Shown piece by piece: positions 43,431 through 53,653 of a stretch of 64,000 nt of DNA; positions within the stretch are counted from its first letter, which is position 1; each line of letters begins with the position of its first letter. The stretch comes from Synechococcus sp. RS9909 (GTDB lineage: Bacteria > Cyanobacteriota > Cyanobacteriia > PCC-6307 > Cyanobiaceae): positions 1,920,422 through 1,984,421 of the forward strand of contig NZ_CP047943.1 in NCBI RefSeq assembly GCF_014279595.1. Direction: 5' to 3'. Position numbers and translations under genes: made by a program. The notes below the pieces were generated by a model, which was given only the letters and a program-made list of their open reading frames with translations, did not search any database and was not told where the DNA came from.

Positions 43431-43910
43431 ATGCGTCGTCTCTTCGCCCTTGCGCTTTCGGCCCTGCTCATCGTCGGCTTCGCTCCCGTTGCCAAGGCGG
43501 ACGTGGCCGGCCTCACCCCCTGCGCTGAAAGTGCTCGCTTCCAGCAGCGTGCAGCTGCTGCCACCACACCTCAGGCCAAAGCTCGTTTCGAGATGTACAG
43601 CGAAGCTGTGTGTGGCGACGATGGTTTGCCCCACCTGATCGTGGATGGTCGCTGGAGCCATGCCGGTGATTTCGTCTATCCCGGTCTGATGTTCCTTTAT
43701 GTGGCTGGTTGCATCGGCTGGGCTGGTCGTGAGTATCTCAAGGCCACCCGCGGCACCAAAGAGCAATACACCAAGGAAATTCAGATCGATCTCCCCCTCG
43801 CCCTGAAGAGCTGCATTGCAGCAGCCACCTGGCCCCTGGCAGCATTCGGTGAATTCACGAGCGGCAAGCTTCTTGAAAGCGACAACAAAGTCACTGTGTC
43901 GCCCCGCTGA
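43431..43910 (+). CDS. psaF: Photosystem I subunit III PsaF
   Basis: The 159-residue precursor has a cleavable signal (about 1-23, ending AKA) that sends the N-terminal domain into the thylakoid lumen. The mature part starts [21 protein letters not shown] (in part), contains the conserved Cys pair (Cys in LTPC and in AVCGD), and the membrane helix [20 protein letters not shown]. PsaF docks the electron donor cytochrome c6 or plastocyanin and stabilises the PsaA/B edge. An AGGA ribosome-binding site lies about nine bases before the ATG. psaJ follows 35 bp downstream. Confidence 0.97.
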   Translation: MRRLFALALSALLIVGFAPVAKADVAGLTPCAESARFQQRAAAATTPQAKARFEMYSEAVCGDDGLPHLIVDGRWSHAGDFVYPGLMFLYVAGCIGWAGREYLKATRGTKEQYTKEIQIDLPLALKSCIAAATWPLAAFGEFTSGKLLESDNKVTVSPR

Positions 43911-43945
43911 GACCTTTTCACCCTCCACGTTTCTTCTCACTTCCC

Positions 43946-44065
43946 ATGCAGAAATTCCTGACCACCGCCCCTGTGGTTGCCGCGATCTGGTTCACCCTCA
44001 CCGCCGGCATTCTGATCGAGTGGAATCGCTTTTTCCCCGATCTGCTCTTTCACCCGATGGGTTGA
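43946..44065 (+). CDS. psaJ: Photosystem I subunit IX PsaJ
   Basis: This 39-residue single-helix subunit ([20 protein letters not shown] in outline, then [19 protein letters not shown]) sits beside PsaF in photosystem I and binds chlorophyll. The psaF-psaJ order and spacing are the standard operon of cyanobacteria. Confidence 0.97.
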   Translation: MQKFLTTAPVVAAIWFTLTAGILIEWNRFFPDLLFHPMG

Positions 44066-44090
44066 TCCCTTCGCCATCAATGAAGCAACA

Positions 44091-44116
44091 AGAGGGCTTG
44101 AGGCCCTCTTTTTTAT
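44091..44116 (+). terminator. Rho-independent terminator of psaFJ
   Basis: Stem AGAGGGC/GCCCTCT (7 bp) with loop TTGAG is followed by a run of six Ts and ATT. It lies 26 bp after the psaJ stop. The stop codon of the convergent gmk is only 3 bp further, and the hairpin could work in both directions. Confidence 0.9.
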
Positions 44117-44118
44117 TG

Positions 44119-44688
44119 TCAAGCCACCAGACCCATCAAACGCTCCAGCTCGGCAAGGGCGCGATCGAGGTCATCATTCACCACCACGGCGTCGAATTCC
44201 GACTGGGCCGCCAGCTCGATGCGCGCCCGCTCGAGGCGACGCTGAATCGCCGCCTCTGCATCCGTTCCCCGACCACGGATCCGACGCTCCAACTCCTCAA
44301 AACTGGGCGGCGCCAGGAAGATCTGCTTCGCCGTGGGGAAGGTGCGACGCACCTGACGGGCACCTTCGAGCTCGATCTCCAGCAACACCGGCGTGTCAGC
44401 AGCGAGACGCTCCTGCACCGGCTGCCGCGGCGTGCCGTAACAGTTGCCGGCGAATTCAGCCCACTCGAGCAAGCCCCCTTGCCGCACCAGGGCATCGAAC
44501 TGATCGCGACCGTGAAAGAAATAGTGCTCTCCCTCCCTCTCCCCGGCCCGGGGGGCACGGGTCGTGGCAGACACCGAGAGCCAGACCCGGGGATGGCGCT
44601 CCAGCAGTCGGGCCACCAGCGTGCCTTTGCCGACACCGCTCGGGCCGGTGAGCACCGTGAGTCCGGCGGTGGCTGGGGAAGAACCCAT
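44119..44688 (-). CDS. gmk: Guanylate kinase
   Basis: The 189-residue enzyme phosphorylates GMP to GDP. P-loop GPSGVGKGT at 15-23, the GMP-binding block [21 protein letters not shown] in outline near 39-59, and [14 protein letters not shown] near 125. Length and domains are standard. The ATG at 44688 is preferred because the much longer open frame upstream has no family similarity. The gene diverges from the NFACT gene at 44789. Confidence 0.95.
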   Translation of the reverse strand: MGSSPATAGLTVLTGPSGVGKGTLVARLLERHPRVWLSVSATTRAPRAGEREGEHYFFHGRDQFDALVRQGGLLEWAEFAGNCYGTPRQPVQERLAADTPVLLEIELEGARQVRRTFPTAKQIFLAPPSFEELERRIRGRGTDAEAAIQRRLERARIELAAQSEFDAVVVNDDLDRALAELERLMGLVA

Positions 44689-44788
44689 GCATTGCGTCCG
44701 ATCGACCTGCAGGGTAGGAAGACACCTCGCCTGCCAAGCCATCCCCGCCATGGACCTGCCCCCCCGGGATCGTCCCTCAGCCCAGGGG

Positions 44789-46498
44789 ATGGATGTCACC
44801 ACCGTGCGGGCGGTGGTCAGCGATCTGCGGCGTTGCCTGCTGCCCAGCCGTTTTGAAAAGGCACAACAACCCGATCCCCACAGCCTGCAGCTGGGATTCC
44901 GCACCCTGACGGGAATGCTGTGGCTGGAACTGAGCTGGCAAGCCGATCTGCCACGGCTGGTTCTAATCCCTCCACCGCGCCGGAAGGGGGGGGGCAGCAC
45001 GCTGGCGCAGCAGGTCCAGCACAGCCTGCGACAACTGGCTCTCGTGCAGATCGAGCAACAGGGTTTCGAACGGGTGGTGAGTTTCGCACTCGCCACGCGA
45101 CCGGGAGACCCGATCCAGCGCCGACTGGTGCTGGAACTGATGGGGCGACACAGCAACCTGATGCTGCTGGATCCGGACCAGCGGATCATCGCCATCGGAC
45201 GTCAGGTGCGGGACCACCAGTCGCGCGTCCGACCGATCAGCACCGGCGATCTCTACGTGGATCCCCCTGGGCTGCAGGGACAGATCCCCAGCCTGGAGGA
45301 GTCGTTCGATCGCTGGAAGCAACGCCTGACCCTTCTGCCGATTCCCCTCGGCAAAGCGCTGAGACAGACCTATCAAGGCATCAGCCCCAGCCTGAGCCTG
45401 CAGCTGGCCCACGAGGAACGGAGCCCAGCCGAGCAACTGCTCAGCACGCCGGTCGAGGCGCTGCACACCCCCGACTGGCTCGCGCTGCATGCGCGCTGGC
45501 AACTCTGGTTGCAGCAGCTTGAGGCAGGGAGCTTCCGACTCCGTTTTGACGGCCCCACCCCCTACCGGGTCTGGGCCCCCGACGTTGACGGCGAAGCGCC
45601 GGAAGCCGACTGCCTCAGCCTCAGCCTTGGTCTCCACTACCGGCACCACAACAGCCAACGCCGGATCGAGCGCCAGGCGAGGGAGCTGCGTCTCCGCCTG
45701 GAGCACTGGCGGCAACGGGAACAACGCCAGCTGGAGGATCAGGAGCGCCGACTGCACGACACCGACCAAGCACAAGCCCTGCAGCAGGAAGCCGATGGGC
45801 TGCTATGCCACGCCTCCCCCAGCCGCGAGCAGATCGATCGCGCCCAGAAGCTGTATCAGCGGGCTCGCAAGCTGCGGCGAGCCGAGCCGCTTCTTGAGGA
45901 GCGCCGGCGCTATCACCAACAGCGTCTGCAGCTGATCGAAGGAAGCGAAGCCTTTCTGGACAACCTGCTCGACGCCCCGTCCGCTGCAGCAGGCGATGGC
46001 CTGGATGACACACCCGAGCGCCTTCAGGAGCTGCGCGGCGAACTGGATGAGCTGTTGATGCCGCAGCGGCGGCGCAACCGGGCGGACGAACGACGACACC
46101 GCCAGGAGGGACCGCAACCCCTACAACTGCGCAGCCCCAACGGACTGATGATCCAGGTCGGTCGGAACCATCGCCAGAATGACTGGATCAGCCTGCGCCA
46201 GGCGCGCCCCGGCGATCTGTGGTTCCACGCGCAGGAATGTCCGGGGAGTCACGTGGTGCTCAAGGCTTCCAGCGGTCTGGCCTCCGAGGAGGACTTGGTG
46301 CTGGCTGCCGATCTCGCGGCTCACTTCAGTCGTGCGCGCCGGAATCGCAAGGTGGCCGTGGTGATGGTGCCGGTGGAGCAGCTGCAGCGGATCGCGGGCG
46401 CGGCCCCAGGCACGGTGCGTCACCGCGGCGGCGACGTGCGCTGGGCCGAACCGGAACGGATCGCCCAACAACTGCACAGCGGAGGACTCCTAGCCTGA
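44789..46498 (+). CDS. NFACT-family (RqcH/Rqc2/FbpA-type) ribosome quality-control protein
   Basis: The 569-residue protein has the N-terminal NFACT-N domain ([22 protein letters not shown] in part), a middle charged coiled coil (about residues 295-450, with [20 protein letters not shown] in part) and the C-terminal NFACT-R RNA-binding domain ([19 protein letters not shown], then [20 protein letters not shown] in part, near 455-505). In Bacillus RqcH binds stalled 50S subunits and recruits tRNA-Ala to add alanine tails. The ATG at 44789 has a good AGGGG in front and gives the family start; an ATG at 44750 adds 13 residues. Confidence 0.9.
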   Translation: MDVTTVRAVVSDLRRCLLPSRFEKAQQPDPHSLQLGFRTLTGMLWLELSWQADLPRLVLIPPPRRKGGGSTLAQQVQHSLRQLALVQIEQQGFERVVSFALATRPGDPIQRRLVLELMGRHSNLMLLDPDQRIIAIGRQVRDHQSRVRPISTGDLYVDPPGLQGQIPSLEESFDRWKQRLTLLPIPLGKALRQTYQGISPSLSLQLAHEERSPAEQLLSTPVEALHTPDWLALHARWQLWLQQLEAGSFRLRFDGPTPYRVWAPDVDGEAPEADCLSLSLGLHYRHHNSQRRIERQARELRLRLEHWRQREQRQLEDQERRLHDTDQAQALQQEADGLLCHASPSREQIDRAQKLYQRARKLRRAEPLLEERRRYHQQRLQLIEGSEAFLDNLLDAPSAAAGDGLDDTPERLQELRGELDELLMPQRRRNRADERRHRQEGPQPLQLRSPNGLMIQVGRNHRQNDWISLRQARPGDLWFHAQECPGSHVVLKASSGLASEEDLVLAADLAAHFSRARRNRKVAVVMVPVEQLQRIAGAAPGTVRHRGGDVRWAEPERIAQQLHSGGLLA

Positions 46499-46600
46499 AC
46501 ACTGCTTGGTCACAGCCCCCTGGAACCACCGCCGCCGATTCGCATCCCCAGAGCCACGGCCTCCCAGCCGCCGGGTGATGCACCGCCGGCCGACCGGGAC

Positions 46601-47335
46601 ATGCCCCTGGTGGATCACCTGGAGGAGCTGCGCCAACGGGTGTTGCGCAGCCTGCTGGCCGTTGTGCTGGCTGCCCTCGGCTGCCTCCTGGCCGTCAAAC
46701 CCCTGGTGACCCTGCTGGAGCGCCCTGCCGGCTCGATTCATTTTCTGCAGCTGGCACCAGGCGAATTTCTGTTTGTGTCGTTCAAGGTGGCCGGCTATGC
46801 CGGCCTCACCCTGGCCTTGCCCTATGTGCTTTACGAGGGCCTTGCCTTCGTGCTTCCGGGCCTCACTCGAAGGGAACGCCGCCTGATCGCGCCTGCCGTG
46901 GCCGGATCGGCTTGCCTGTTTCTCGCCGGTATCGCCTTCGCCTGGTGGGCCCTCGTGCCTGCGGCCCTGCGTTTTCTGGTGAGTTACGGCGCCGATGTGG
47001 TCGAACCGCTGTGGTCGATCGAGCGCTACCTGGATTTTGTGCTTCTGCTGATGCTGGCCACCGGACTGGCCTTTCAACTGCCGGTGCTGCAGCTGCTTCT
47101 GGGGCTGTTCGGACTGATCACCTGGCGACGGATGCTGGCGGCCTGGCGCTGGGTGGTGCTGGCTGCGGCCCTGGCGGGGGCCGTGCTCACCCCCTCGACG
47201 GATCCGATCACCATGCTGCTGCTGGCTGGAGCGATCACCGCCCTGTTTCTGATCGGGGTGGGCCTAGTCGCCCTCACCCAGGGGTTCAAAGCAGAAACTC
47301 CTCCAGACGCTCCGCCCCCTGCAGCTGCAGACTGA
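46601..47335 (+). CDS. tatC: Twin-arginine translocase subunit TatC
   Basis: The 244-residue protein has six membrane helices and the conserved N-terminal motif PLVDHLEELRQRVLRSL, where the Glu binds the twin-arginine signal. The FVSFKVAGYAG and YEGLAFVLPGL segments and the block FQLPVLQLLLGLFGLI are typical. TatC receives folded proteins; two likely clients in the window are the PetC Rieske protein and the PhoX-like phosphatase. The region between 46499 and 46601 is open in frame but lacks a good start. The 3' end overlaps the DUF3067 gene by 50 bp. Confidence 0.95.
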   Translation: MPLVDHLEELRQRVLRSLLAVVLAALGCLLAVKPLVTLLERPAGSIHFLQLAPGEFLFVSFKVAGYAGLTLALPYVLYEGLAFVLPGLTRRERRLIAPAVAGSACLFLAGIAFAWWALVPAALRFLVSYGADVVEPLWSIERYLDFVLLLMLATGLAFQLPVLQLLLGLFGLITWRRMLAAWRWVVLAAALAGAVLTPSTDPITMLLLAGAITALFLIGVGLVALTQGFKAETPPDAPPPAAAD

Positions 47336-47630
47336 GAGCCTTGCCGAGCCGGGGCCGATCCCGGGTGGAGGCCAACCACTGCCGCACCGCATCGGCCTGA
47401 GCCAAGCGGTTCACCACCTCGAGCACCTCAGCGAGATGGTGCCGATACGCCGTCTCATCCATGGGGAAGGACTGCTGCTCGAGATAGGCCCACATCACCT
47501 GCAGATACAAACGGCCTTGCCTAACGACGAGCTGAAGGTCGTAACTCGCCTGCCAGCGCTGCTGAAGACAGGCGATCACCTCCTCCACAGTCAGGGGCTC
47601 AGGCACGGTGGCGGGTGAATCAACAAGCAC
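47286..47630 (-). CDS. DUF3067 family protein
   Basis: The 114-residue protein matches the cyanobacterial and plant DUF3067 family (LYLQVMWAYLEQQSFPMDET in part near residue 47), preceded by YDLQLVVRQG. Members are found across oxygenic phototrophs; their role is not known. The gene converges on tatC with a 50-bp overlap and lies between tatC and petC. Confidence 0.85.
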   Translation of the reverse strand: MLVDSPATVPEPLTVEEVIACLQQRWQASYDLQLVVRQGRLYLQVMWAYLEQQSFPMDETAYRHHLAEVLEVVNRLAQADAVRQWLASTRDRPRLGKALSLQLQGAERLEEFLL

Positions 47631-47732
47631 GAAAACAGGCTATGGCGGGAGGTTAAAGCCCAGTCGTTGCAAAGCGTGATGGGCCCTTCAACGTCCATAA
47701 TGGTCCCCATTCAGTGACGGTTGCCCTCCGCC

Positions 47733-48269
47733 ATGACCCAAGCCTCCTCGAGCGATGTGCCCGGAATGGGTCGTCGGCAGTTCATGAATCTGCTGACCTT
47801 TGGATCCGTAACCGGCGTCGCCCTTGGTGCGCTCTACCCGGTTGTGAACTACTTCATCCCCCCGCGGGCCGCCGGTAGTGGCGGCGGCACCGCAGCCAAG
47901 GATGAGCTGGGCAATCCCATCACCGCCACCGGCTGGCTGAGCAACCACCCCAGCGGTGACCGCAGCCTGGTGCAGGGCCTCAAGGGTGATCCCACCTATC
48001 TGATCGTCGATGGCGACGACGCCATCGGCAGCTATGGCATCAACGCCATCTGCACCCACCTGGGTTGCGTGGTGCCCTGGAACAGCGGTGCCAACAAGTT
48101 CATGTGCCCCTGCCACGGCAGCCAGTACGACGCCACCGGCAAAGTGGTGCGTGGGCCGGCCCCCCTGTCGCTTGCGCTTGCCAACGTCAGCGTTGAGGAC
48201 GACAACGTGTTTGTGAGTCAGTGGACCGACACCGATTTCCGCACGGGCGAGAAGCCCTGGTGGGTCTGA
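47733..48269 (+). CDS. petC: Cytochrome b6f Rieske iron-sulfur protein PetC
   Basis: The 178-residue protein has an uncleaved Tat-type N-terminal anchor ([20 protein letters not shown], residues about 13-32) and the 2Fe-2S binding motifs CTHLGC at about 108-113 and CPCHGSQY at about 126-133. It passes electrons from plastoquinol to cytochrome f. The ATG at 47733 gives the usual 178 residues. petA follows 46 bp downstream. The tatC gene nearby encodes the translocase that inserts this protein. Confidence 0.97.
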   Translation: MTQASSSDVPGMGRRQFMNLLTFGSVTGVALGALYPVVNYFIPPRAAGSGGGTAAKDELGNPITATGWLSNHPSGDRSLVQGLKGDPTYLIVDGDDAIGSYGINAICTHLGCVVPWNSGANKFMCPCHGSQYDATGKVVRGPAPLSLALANVSVEDDNVFVSQWTDTDFRTGEKPWWV

Positions 48270-48315
48270 GCCACACCCAGCCTGTCCCTCCTTCCCACCC
48301 GCCGTTCCGCCACCG

Positions 48316-49248
48316 ATGCGTCGCCTTCTCTCCCCTCTCCTCGCCGCCCTCATCGTCGGCGTTTCCGTGTTCACCGCCCCGACAGCCAGCTGGGCCTACC
48401 CCTTCTGGGCCCAGCAGAACTACGACTCTCCCCGTGAGGCCACCGGCAAGATCGTTTGCGCCAACTGCCACCTGGCCAAGAAACTCACCCAGGCGGAGGT
48501 GCCCCAATCGGTTCTTCCCGACAGCGTCTTCAAGGCTGTGGTGAAGATCCCCTACGACACCAGCGTTCCGGAGATTGGCGCCGACGGCAGCGACGTGCCC
48601 CTGCAGGTGGGTGCGGTGGTGATGCTTCCCGATGGCTTCAGCCTCGCCCCCCAGGACCGCTGGACTGATGACATCAAGGAAGAAACCGAAGGGGTGTATT
48701 TCACCCAGTACAGCGACGATCAGCCCAACGTGATCCTCGTCGGTCCGATCCCAGGCGATCAGCATCAGGAGATTGTCTTCCCGATCCTTTCACCCGATCC
48801 CGCCACGGATAGCAACATCCACTTCGGCAAATATTCCATCCACGTGGGCGGCAACCGTGGCCGTGGCCAGGTCTATCCCACCGGTGACAAGAGCAACAAC
48901 ACCGTGTTCACCGCGCCTGGAGCTGGCCGGATCAGCGCCATTGAGGCAGGTGACAATGGTGCCAGCGTCGTAACGATCACGGCTGCCGATGGAAGCGAAG
49001 TCAGCGAAACCATTCCCGTCGGTCCTCAACTTCTTGTCGCCATTGGCGATGAGGTGGAGGCGGGTGCTGCACTCACCAATGATCCCAATGTGGGTGGTTT
49101 TGGCCAGCTCGATACGGAAGTGGTTCTCCAGAATCCGGTGCGCATCTATGGCCTGCTCGCCTTCTTCGCTGCGGTTGCCCTGGCCCAGATCATGCTGGTG
49201 TTGAAGAAAAGACAGATCGAGAAAGTGCAGGCAGCTGAGGGCGTTTGA
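48316..49248 (+). CDS. petA: Cytochrome f PetA
   Basis: The 310-residue precursor has a signal peptide cleaved before the N-terminal Tyr of the mature protein ([15 protein letters not shown]), whose amine is the axial heme ligand in this family. The heme is bound at CANCH. The C-terminal helix ([20 protein letters not shown]) with a basic stop-transfer end KKRQIEK anchors it in the thylakoid. Together with PetC it forms the petCA operon. Confidence 0.97.
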   Translation: MRRLLSPLLAALIVGVSVFTAPTASWAYPFWAQQNYDSPREATGKIVCANCHLAKKLTQAEVPQSVLPDSVFKAVVKIPYDTSVPEIGADGSDVPLQVGAVVMLPDGFSLAPQDRWTDDIKEETEGVYFTQYSDDQPNVILVGPIPGDQHQEIVFPILSPDPATDSNIHFGKYSIHVGGNRGRGQVYPTGDKSNNTVFTAPGAGRISAIEAGDNGASVVTITAADGSEVSETIPVGPQLLVAIGDEVEAGAALTNDPNVGGFGQLDTEVVLQNPVRIYGLLAFFAAVALAQIMLVLKKRQIEKVQAAEGV

Positions 49249-49268
49249 TCACCGTGTCCCTCGTTGCC

Positions 49269-50120
49269 ATGTTCACCTCCCCTGGGCCCGAGCTTGTGCA
49301 GCTCGGGCCTTTTGTCTTGCGGTGGTACGGGCTGCTGATCGCCCTGGCGGTGCTGATCGGGCTCAACCTCTCCAGCTGGCTCGCCAAACAACGCCATCTG
49401 GAGCAGGGGCTGATTAGCGATCTGCTGCCGATTCTGGTGCTGGCGGCGGTCGTAGGCGCCCGCCTGTATTACGTCGCCTTTGAATGGCGCAACTATCAGG
49501 GAGCCTGGTGGGAAGCCTTCGCCATCTGGCGCGGCGGCATCGCAATCCACGGCGCCCTGCTCGCCGGTACTGTCGCTGTGATCCTGTTCTGCCGCTGGCG
49601 GCGCCAACCACTCTGGGATGTGCTGGATGTGCTTGTTCCGTCGGTGGTCCTCGGGCAGGCGATTGGTCGCTGGGGCAACTTCTTCAACTCCGAAGCCTTC
49701 GGTGTGCCCACCGATTTACCCTGGAAATTGTTCATTGCCTACCCCAACCGGCCGGCCGTCTTCGCCGATGCCGAGTTCTTCCATCCCACCTTTCTGTATG
49801 AATCTGTCTGGAATCTGGGGGTGTTCGGCCTCTTGATGGTCCTGTTCGTGCGTGGCCATCGCGGTCGTCTCGTGCTTCCCGCCGGTGCTCTCAGTTGCCT
49901 TTACCTGCTCACCTACAGCCTTGGCCGCTTCTGGATCGAAGGCCTGCGCATCGACCCCCTCTGCCTCAGGGGCCTTCCCCCCTTTTGCGATGGAGGCCTG
50001 CGCATGGCGCAATTGATGAGCCTCGCCCTGATCGCTCTGGCCGGCGTGGGGCTGTGGTGGCTCTACGGGCGGAAGCGTCCCCTGCCTGATCCCTGCGGAC
50101 ATCGAAGAGAAGCTGCATGA
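49269..50120 (+). CDS. lgt: Prolipoprotein diacylglyceryl transferase
   Basis: The 283-residue membrane enzyme attaches a diacylglyceryl group to the lipobox cysteine of lipoproteins such as FutA. Hallmarks are [15 protein letters not shown] near residue 18, [18 protein letters not shown] near 85 and the signature [17 protein letters not shown] near 131. Seven membrane helices are likely. The ATG at 49269 gives the family-like start [14 protein letters not shown]; a TTG at 49245 overlapping petA is less likely. The stop overlaps cobM by 4 bp (ATGA). Confidence 0.95.
   Translation: MFTSPGPELVQLGPFVLRWYGLLIALAVLIGLNLSSWLAKQRHLEQGLISDLLPILVLAAVVGARLYYVAFEWRNYQGAWWEAFAIWRGGIAIHGALLAGTVAVILFCRWRRQPLWDVLDVLVPSVVLGQAIGRWGNFFNSEAFGVPTDLPWKLFIAYPNRPAVFADAEFFHPTFLYESVWNLGVFGLLMVLFVRGHRGRLVLPAGALSCLYLLTYSLGRFWIEGLRIDPLCLRGLPPFCDGGLRMAQLMSLALIALAGVGLWWLYGRKRPLPDPCGHRREAA
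49285..49316 (+). terminator. Strong terminator-like hairpin inside the 5' end of lgt
   Basis: A perfect 9-bp stem GGCCCGAGC/GCTCGGGCC with a 7-nt loop (TTGTGCA) is followed by TTTTGTCTT. It lies 36 bp after the petA stop and 16 bp after the chosen lgt ATG, so it encodes part of [13 protein letters not shown]. It is placed to terminate petCA transcripts but is also translated as the first part of Lgt. Confidence 0.85.
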
Positions 50121-50884
50121 CCCAAACCGATGCTCTGGTTTCCATCGTGGGAGCCGGTCCAGGTGCTCCCGATCTGCTCACCAGACGCGCCGAAGACCGC
50201 ATCCGCTCCGCCGATGTGCTGATCTGGACCGATTCACTCGTTTCGCCCGAAATCGCCGCCCTGGCAGGGCCGGATTGCGAACGGATCCGCAGCAGCACCC
50301 TGACCCTCGAGGATGTGGTGCCCCTGATGATCGATCGCGTCCGGCAGGGCCTGCGCGTGGTGCGTCTTCACGATGGCGATCCCTGTCTGTATGGCGCTCT
50401 TACGGAACAGATCTGCGGGCTGGCCGATGCCGGCATCGATACGGAGGTGGTGCCGGGCCTCAGCGCCTACCAGGCGACGGCCTCCGCGCTGAAGGCGGAA
50501 CTCACCATCCCTGGCCTGGTGCAAACAATCGTGCTCAGCCGGGCCGGGGGTCGCACCGGTGTGCCGGAGACCGAGACGCTCGAGCAGCTGGCGCGGTTAA
50601 GGGCCTCGCTCTGCCTCTATCTGAGTGCTCGCCATGTCGAGGAAGTGCAGGCGACCCTTCTGGAGCACTATCCCGCCGACACCCCCGTCGCCATCGGCTA
50701 CAGGGTCAGCTGGCCCGACCAATGGCTGCAGGTGGTGCCGCTGGAGCGCATGGCGCAGACTTCACAGGAGCGGGGATTGATTCGTACAACCCTGTACGCG
50801 ATCAGCCCAGCGCTGACGGCCCACGGCCATCGCTCCAAGCTCTATTCACCGGAACACGACCACCTCTTCCGTCCGCAGCGCTGA
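50117..50884 (+). CDS. cobM: Precorrin-4 C11-methyltransferase
   Basis: The 255-residue SAM-dependent methyltransferase acts in cobalamin (pseudo-B12) synthesis. The N-terminal [15 protein letters not shown], the middle GDPCLYGAL and the [21 protein letters not shown] (in part) segments mark the CobM/CbiF branch of the tetrapyrrole methylase family. It is translationally coupled to lgt. No other cob genes are here; in picocyanobacteria the pathway is scattered. Confidence 0.92.
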   Translation: MTQTDALVSIVGAGPGAPDLLTRRAEDRIRSADVLIWTDSLVSPEIAALAGPDCERIRSSTLTLEDVVPLMIDRVRQGLRVVRLHDGDPCLYGALTEQICGLADAGIDTEVVPGLSAYQATASALKAELTIPGLVQTIVLSRAGGRTGVPETETLEQLARLRASLCLYLSARHVEEVQATLLEHYPADTPVAIGYRVSWPDQWLQVVPLERMAQTSQERGLIRTTLYAISPALTAHGHRSKLYSPEHDHLFRPQR

Positions 50885-50910
50885 CGGCTCGGGGGCTGCC
50901 GATGGTGGTT

Positions 50911-50916
50911 TAAGAT
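50911..50916 (+). promoter_or_regulatory. Possible -10 element of tRNA-Val
   Basis: TAAGAT lies 11 bp before the tRNA start, a spacing expected for a tRNA promoter. No clear -35 hexamer was found. Confidence 0.35.
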
Positions 50917-50926
50917 TCCGTTGTAC

Positions 50927-50998
<72 letters not shown>

Positions 50999-51108
50999 TG
51001 TCTTGATCAACGATCGACTGATCGGTTCGCCACGATCCCATCATGATTGTTGACGATGACAGAACAGGTCACTGCATTTAAGGTTAGAGGCCTTTGCTTT
51101 GGGTCTTC

Positions 51109-51954
51109 ATGGGAGCGAGTCATGGCCATGATTCCTCCATGCTCACCTCTGCTGAGGAGGCTGATTCGACAGCCGCTGATTCAACAGCCACAGTCACCGG
51201 TCTCACTGCTGCTGGTTTGGCCCTGCGGCAGGCTCGCGAGGCCCGGAGCCTGAGCCTCCACGATCTGGCAGGCAACCTGCGCATGGGCGAAGAGCAGCTG
51301 GCAGCTCTGGAGGCCGGCGACCGCGCCAATCTGCCTGAAGCGGTGTTCATCAAGGCGATGGTGCGACGCGTCGCCGACAAACTTGGACTGGAGCCCGACG
51401 CGCTCGTCAGGGGCCTCACCGATCTTGATCAGGAGCGCTCCCGAACCAAGGAGACCCCCTCCAGATCCATTGCCGCGCCGCGCAGCAAGAGCCAGGCGCG
51501 CCCGACGCCACAACGCCGACCCGGATGGCTGGGGCTCGCGACCCTGTCGGGGTTGATTGCCATCGCAGCCGTGATCGCCGGGCTGTTCAGCCTGAACAGG
51601 ATCACCCCGGAACCCTCCACCGCCGCCCAACCAAGCGAAGCCACAGCGGTCGAGCCACCGACGCCCCCCCAGCCTCCGGCAGCAGTCCCCACCGTGACGG
51701 TCACATCCCAGGAGCCCAGCTGGCTGATGATCCGCAACGCCAAAGGCGCCATCCTCTTTGAGGGCATGCTGAAAAGCAGCACCACCCTGCGTGGTGAGCG
51801 GGGGGTTGAAATCTATGCCGGACGGCCTGATCTGGTGAAGGTGAGCACCGGAGAGGGAAACAACGCCTCCACAGCCCGGACCCTCGGGAAGATCGATGAC
51901 GTGCGCTGGTATCGGGTCACTGCTGAACCATCACCGTCAGATTCAGCCCTGTGA
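51109..51954 (+). CDS. RodZ-like HTH protein with periplasmic DUF4115 domain
   Basis: The 281-residue protein has an N-terminal Xre-type helix-turn-helix (about residues 30-95, LRQAREARSLSLHDLAG... MGEEQLAALEAGD), a basic proline-rich linker, one membrane helix (WLGLATLSGLIAIAAVIAGL) near 145, a Pro/Thr/Ala-rich spacer and a C-terminal DUF4115 domain (SWLMIRNAKGAILFEG). This is the layout of RodZ, which links MreB to the cell wall; cyanobacterial forms are common. The start may be the ATG at 51109 or 51139. The 3' end overlaps ppx by 38 bp. Confidence 0.82.
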   Translation: MGASHGHDSSMLTSAEEADSTAADSTATVTGLTAAGLALRQAREARSLSLHDLAGNLRMGEEQLAALEAGDRANLPEAVFIKAMVRRVADKLGLEPDALVRGLTDLDQERSRTKETPSRSIAAPRSKSQARPTPQRRPGWLGLATLSGLIAIAAVIAGLFSLNRITPEPSTAAQPSEATAVEPPTPPQPPAAVPTVTVTSQEPSWLMIRNAKGAILFEGMLKSSTTLRGERGVEIYAGRPDLVKVSTGEGNNASTARTLGKIDDVRWYRVTAEPSPSDSAL

Positions 51955-53578
51955 TCTCACGGAGCACCGGGGCACAGCTCTCCAGACTCCATTGCTCCAG
52001 GCTGATGTTCTGATTCACGCGCTCGGGAATCAGGCCGAGCTGGAGCTCTTGGCCCGTAACCTCGGCCTGAATCGAGGCCACCACAGGCTCCGGGCGACGG
52101 TCGAGCGCTGCCGCCAGGCGCAGCAACAGGGCCATCTCCGACACCGTGGTGCGATTGGCACGAGACTGCAGCGCCTGCCAGGCTTCATGCCGTTTCTTCG
52201 GCAGGCTGCGGCGGTGATAACGGGCAATGGCAGCCACCATCAAGTGCTCCGCCTCTGAGTAACCCAGCAATTCGCCGTGGCGAATCAGATACCAGGAATG
52301 CTTGTGGTAGGCACTGAGATTGATGTGTTGGCCGCAGGTGTGGAGCATGGCGGCCGCCCAGAGCAGATCACGGCCAGGCCCCTCATCACGATGCAGGCGG
52401 CCACGGGTGGCGTCATAGAGGCTGAGAGCATGGGAAGCGACCCGTTCGGCCCGCAGCTGATTGACGGCGAACCGCTGCACCTGATGGATGACGGTGCGCT
52501 GGCGGATGCTGCTCTGAAAACTGAAGCGATCCTCGAGCAAGCCATGCCGGAGCATCCAGTCGACGATCAACCCCTCCCGGAGCGCCCGCTCGCTGAGCAC
52601 CAGCTCCTGGACGGCGAGCATCTGCATGGTGGTCTGCAGGATCAGCGCACCCGGCACGATGATTTCGGCGCGGCGGTCGTTGATTGGAGCCAGGGCGCGG
52701 CGCTGCTCCGGTGACATGTCGACCAGTTTGTCGACGACGCGATCCAGCCTCTGCCTGGAGATGCGATACCCATGCAGCTTCAGCGGGGGTCGCTCCTCCT
52801 CACTGGCAGCGAGCGCCCCGATGGCCATGGCGGTGCCACTGGTGGCCACCATCACGGGGGTCTCACCGGGCTTGATCCGCCGCCGCACCTTGTCGACCGC
52901 CGGCTCCAGCGATCCCTGAATGAACGCCTGCAGGAAGGCCCGCCTCTGGGCCGGCATCGGATCGTGCTTCACGAAATCCCGCTGCAGGCGCACAGCACCC
53001 ACCCGGGTGCTGGTGAGCGCCCGGGCATCACGGCCATCAGCAAGGATCAACTCCGTGGAGCCACCGCCGATATCCAGGAGCAGGTGGGGACGGTCCCCGA
53101 ATGGCATCCCCGACAACACACCCAGGTAAATCAGCCGCGCCTCCTCCGGGCCACTGACCAGATCCACCTCCAGATCCAGCTCCTCCTTCACCATCTGAAG
53201 AAACTCCCGGCCGTTGGGTGCTTCCCGCACGGCACTGGTGGCGGCTGTCACCACCTGCTCCACCTGATGGCTGGCGGCGAGGTCGCGGAAGCGCCGCAGC
53301 GTTTCCAGGGCCCTGGCCATCGCCGCATCGGTGAGCTTACCGCTGTCGGGATCACGCTCACCCAGCCGGGTAGTGGATTTCTCCGCCAGTTCGATGCTGA
53401 AAGTGTGCAGGCTGGGATCAACGGCAGCCACCAGAAGGTGGGTGGAATTGGTGCCGATATCGATCGCCGCCACCTGGCGAAGCCGGCGGCCATTGCGCAG
53501 CACTCCCTGGGGGGAAGGGGCCGCCTCCATCTCGGCCGTCACTGGCTCGCGCAGCGCGGAGGGGTCGGCACCCGCCAT
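51917..53578 (-). CDS. ppx: Exopolyphosphatase (Ppx/GppA family)
   Basis: The 553-residue enzyme removes phosphate from polyphosphate or pppGpp. The two actin-like domains carry AAIDIGTNSTHLLVA at residues about 37-51 and LLLDIGGGSTELIL near 165. The C-terminal HD-like region follows, with YSEAEHLMVAAIARYHRR and an added domain. The ATG at 53578 (MAGADPSALRE) is chosen. It diverges from ubiA, with 75 bp between them. Confidence 0.93.
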   Translation of the reverse strand: MAGADPSALREPVTAEMEAAPSPQGVLRNGRRLRQVAAIDIGTNSTHLLVAAVDPSLHTFSIELAEKSTTRLGERDPDSGKLTDAAMARALETLRRFRDLAASHQVEQVVTAATSAVREAPNGREFLQMVKEELDLEVDLVSGPEEARLIYLGVLSGMPFGDRPHLLLDIGGGSTELILADGRDARALTSTRVGAVRLQRDFVKHDPMPAQRRAFLQAFIQGSLEPAVDKVRRRIKPGETPVMVATSGTAMAIGALAASEEERPPLKLHGYRISRQRLDRVVDKLVDMSPEQRRALAPINDRRAEIIVPGALILQTTMQMLAVQELVLSERALREGLIVDWMLRHGLLEDRFSFQSSIRQRTVIHQVQRFAVNQLRAERVASHALSLYDATRGRLHRDEGPGRDLLWAAAMLHTCGQHINLSAYHKHSWYLIRHGELLGYSEAEHLMVAAIARYHRRSLPKKRHEAWQALQSRANRTTVSEMALLLRLAAALDRRPEPVVASIQAEVTGQELQLGLIPERVNQNISLEQWSLESCAPVLREITGLNLTVMVQQ

Positions 53579-53653
53579 GGAGCAGCAGTCGTCAATCCGC
53601 CCCACTCTGCCACCGCTTCCCCAGCCGCTTCCGACTGCGGCCCTGGTCACGCG

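Noticed and set aside
44119-45195. A longer gmk frame of 358 codons
   Set aside because: The extra N-terminal part is Ser/Arg-rich shadow sequence antisense to the NFACT gene. The ATG at 44688 gives a standard guanylate kinase.
47666-47701. Possible petC promoter (TTGCAA and CATAAT)
   Set aside because: The spacing between the hexamers is about 24 bp, too long for a standard sigma-70 promoter, so I did not list it.
52772-53653. A long upstream extension of ubiA (total 602 codons)
   Set aside because: The added 294 residues are antisense to ppx and lack any membrane or family pattern; UbiA starts at 53654.
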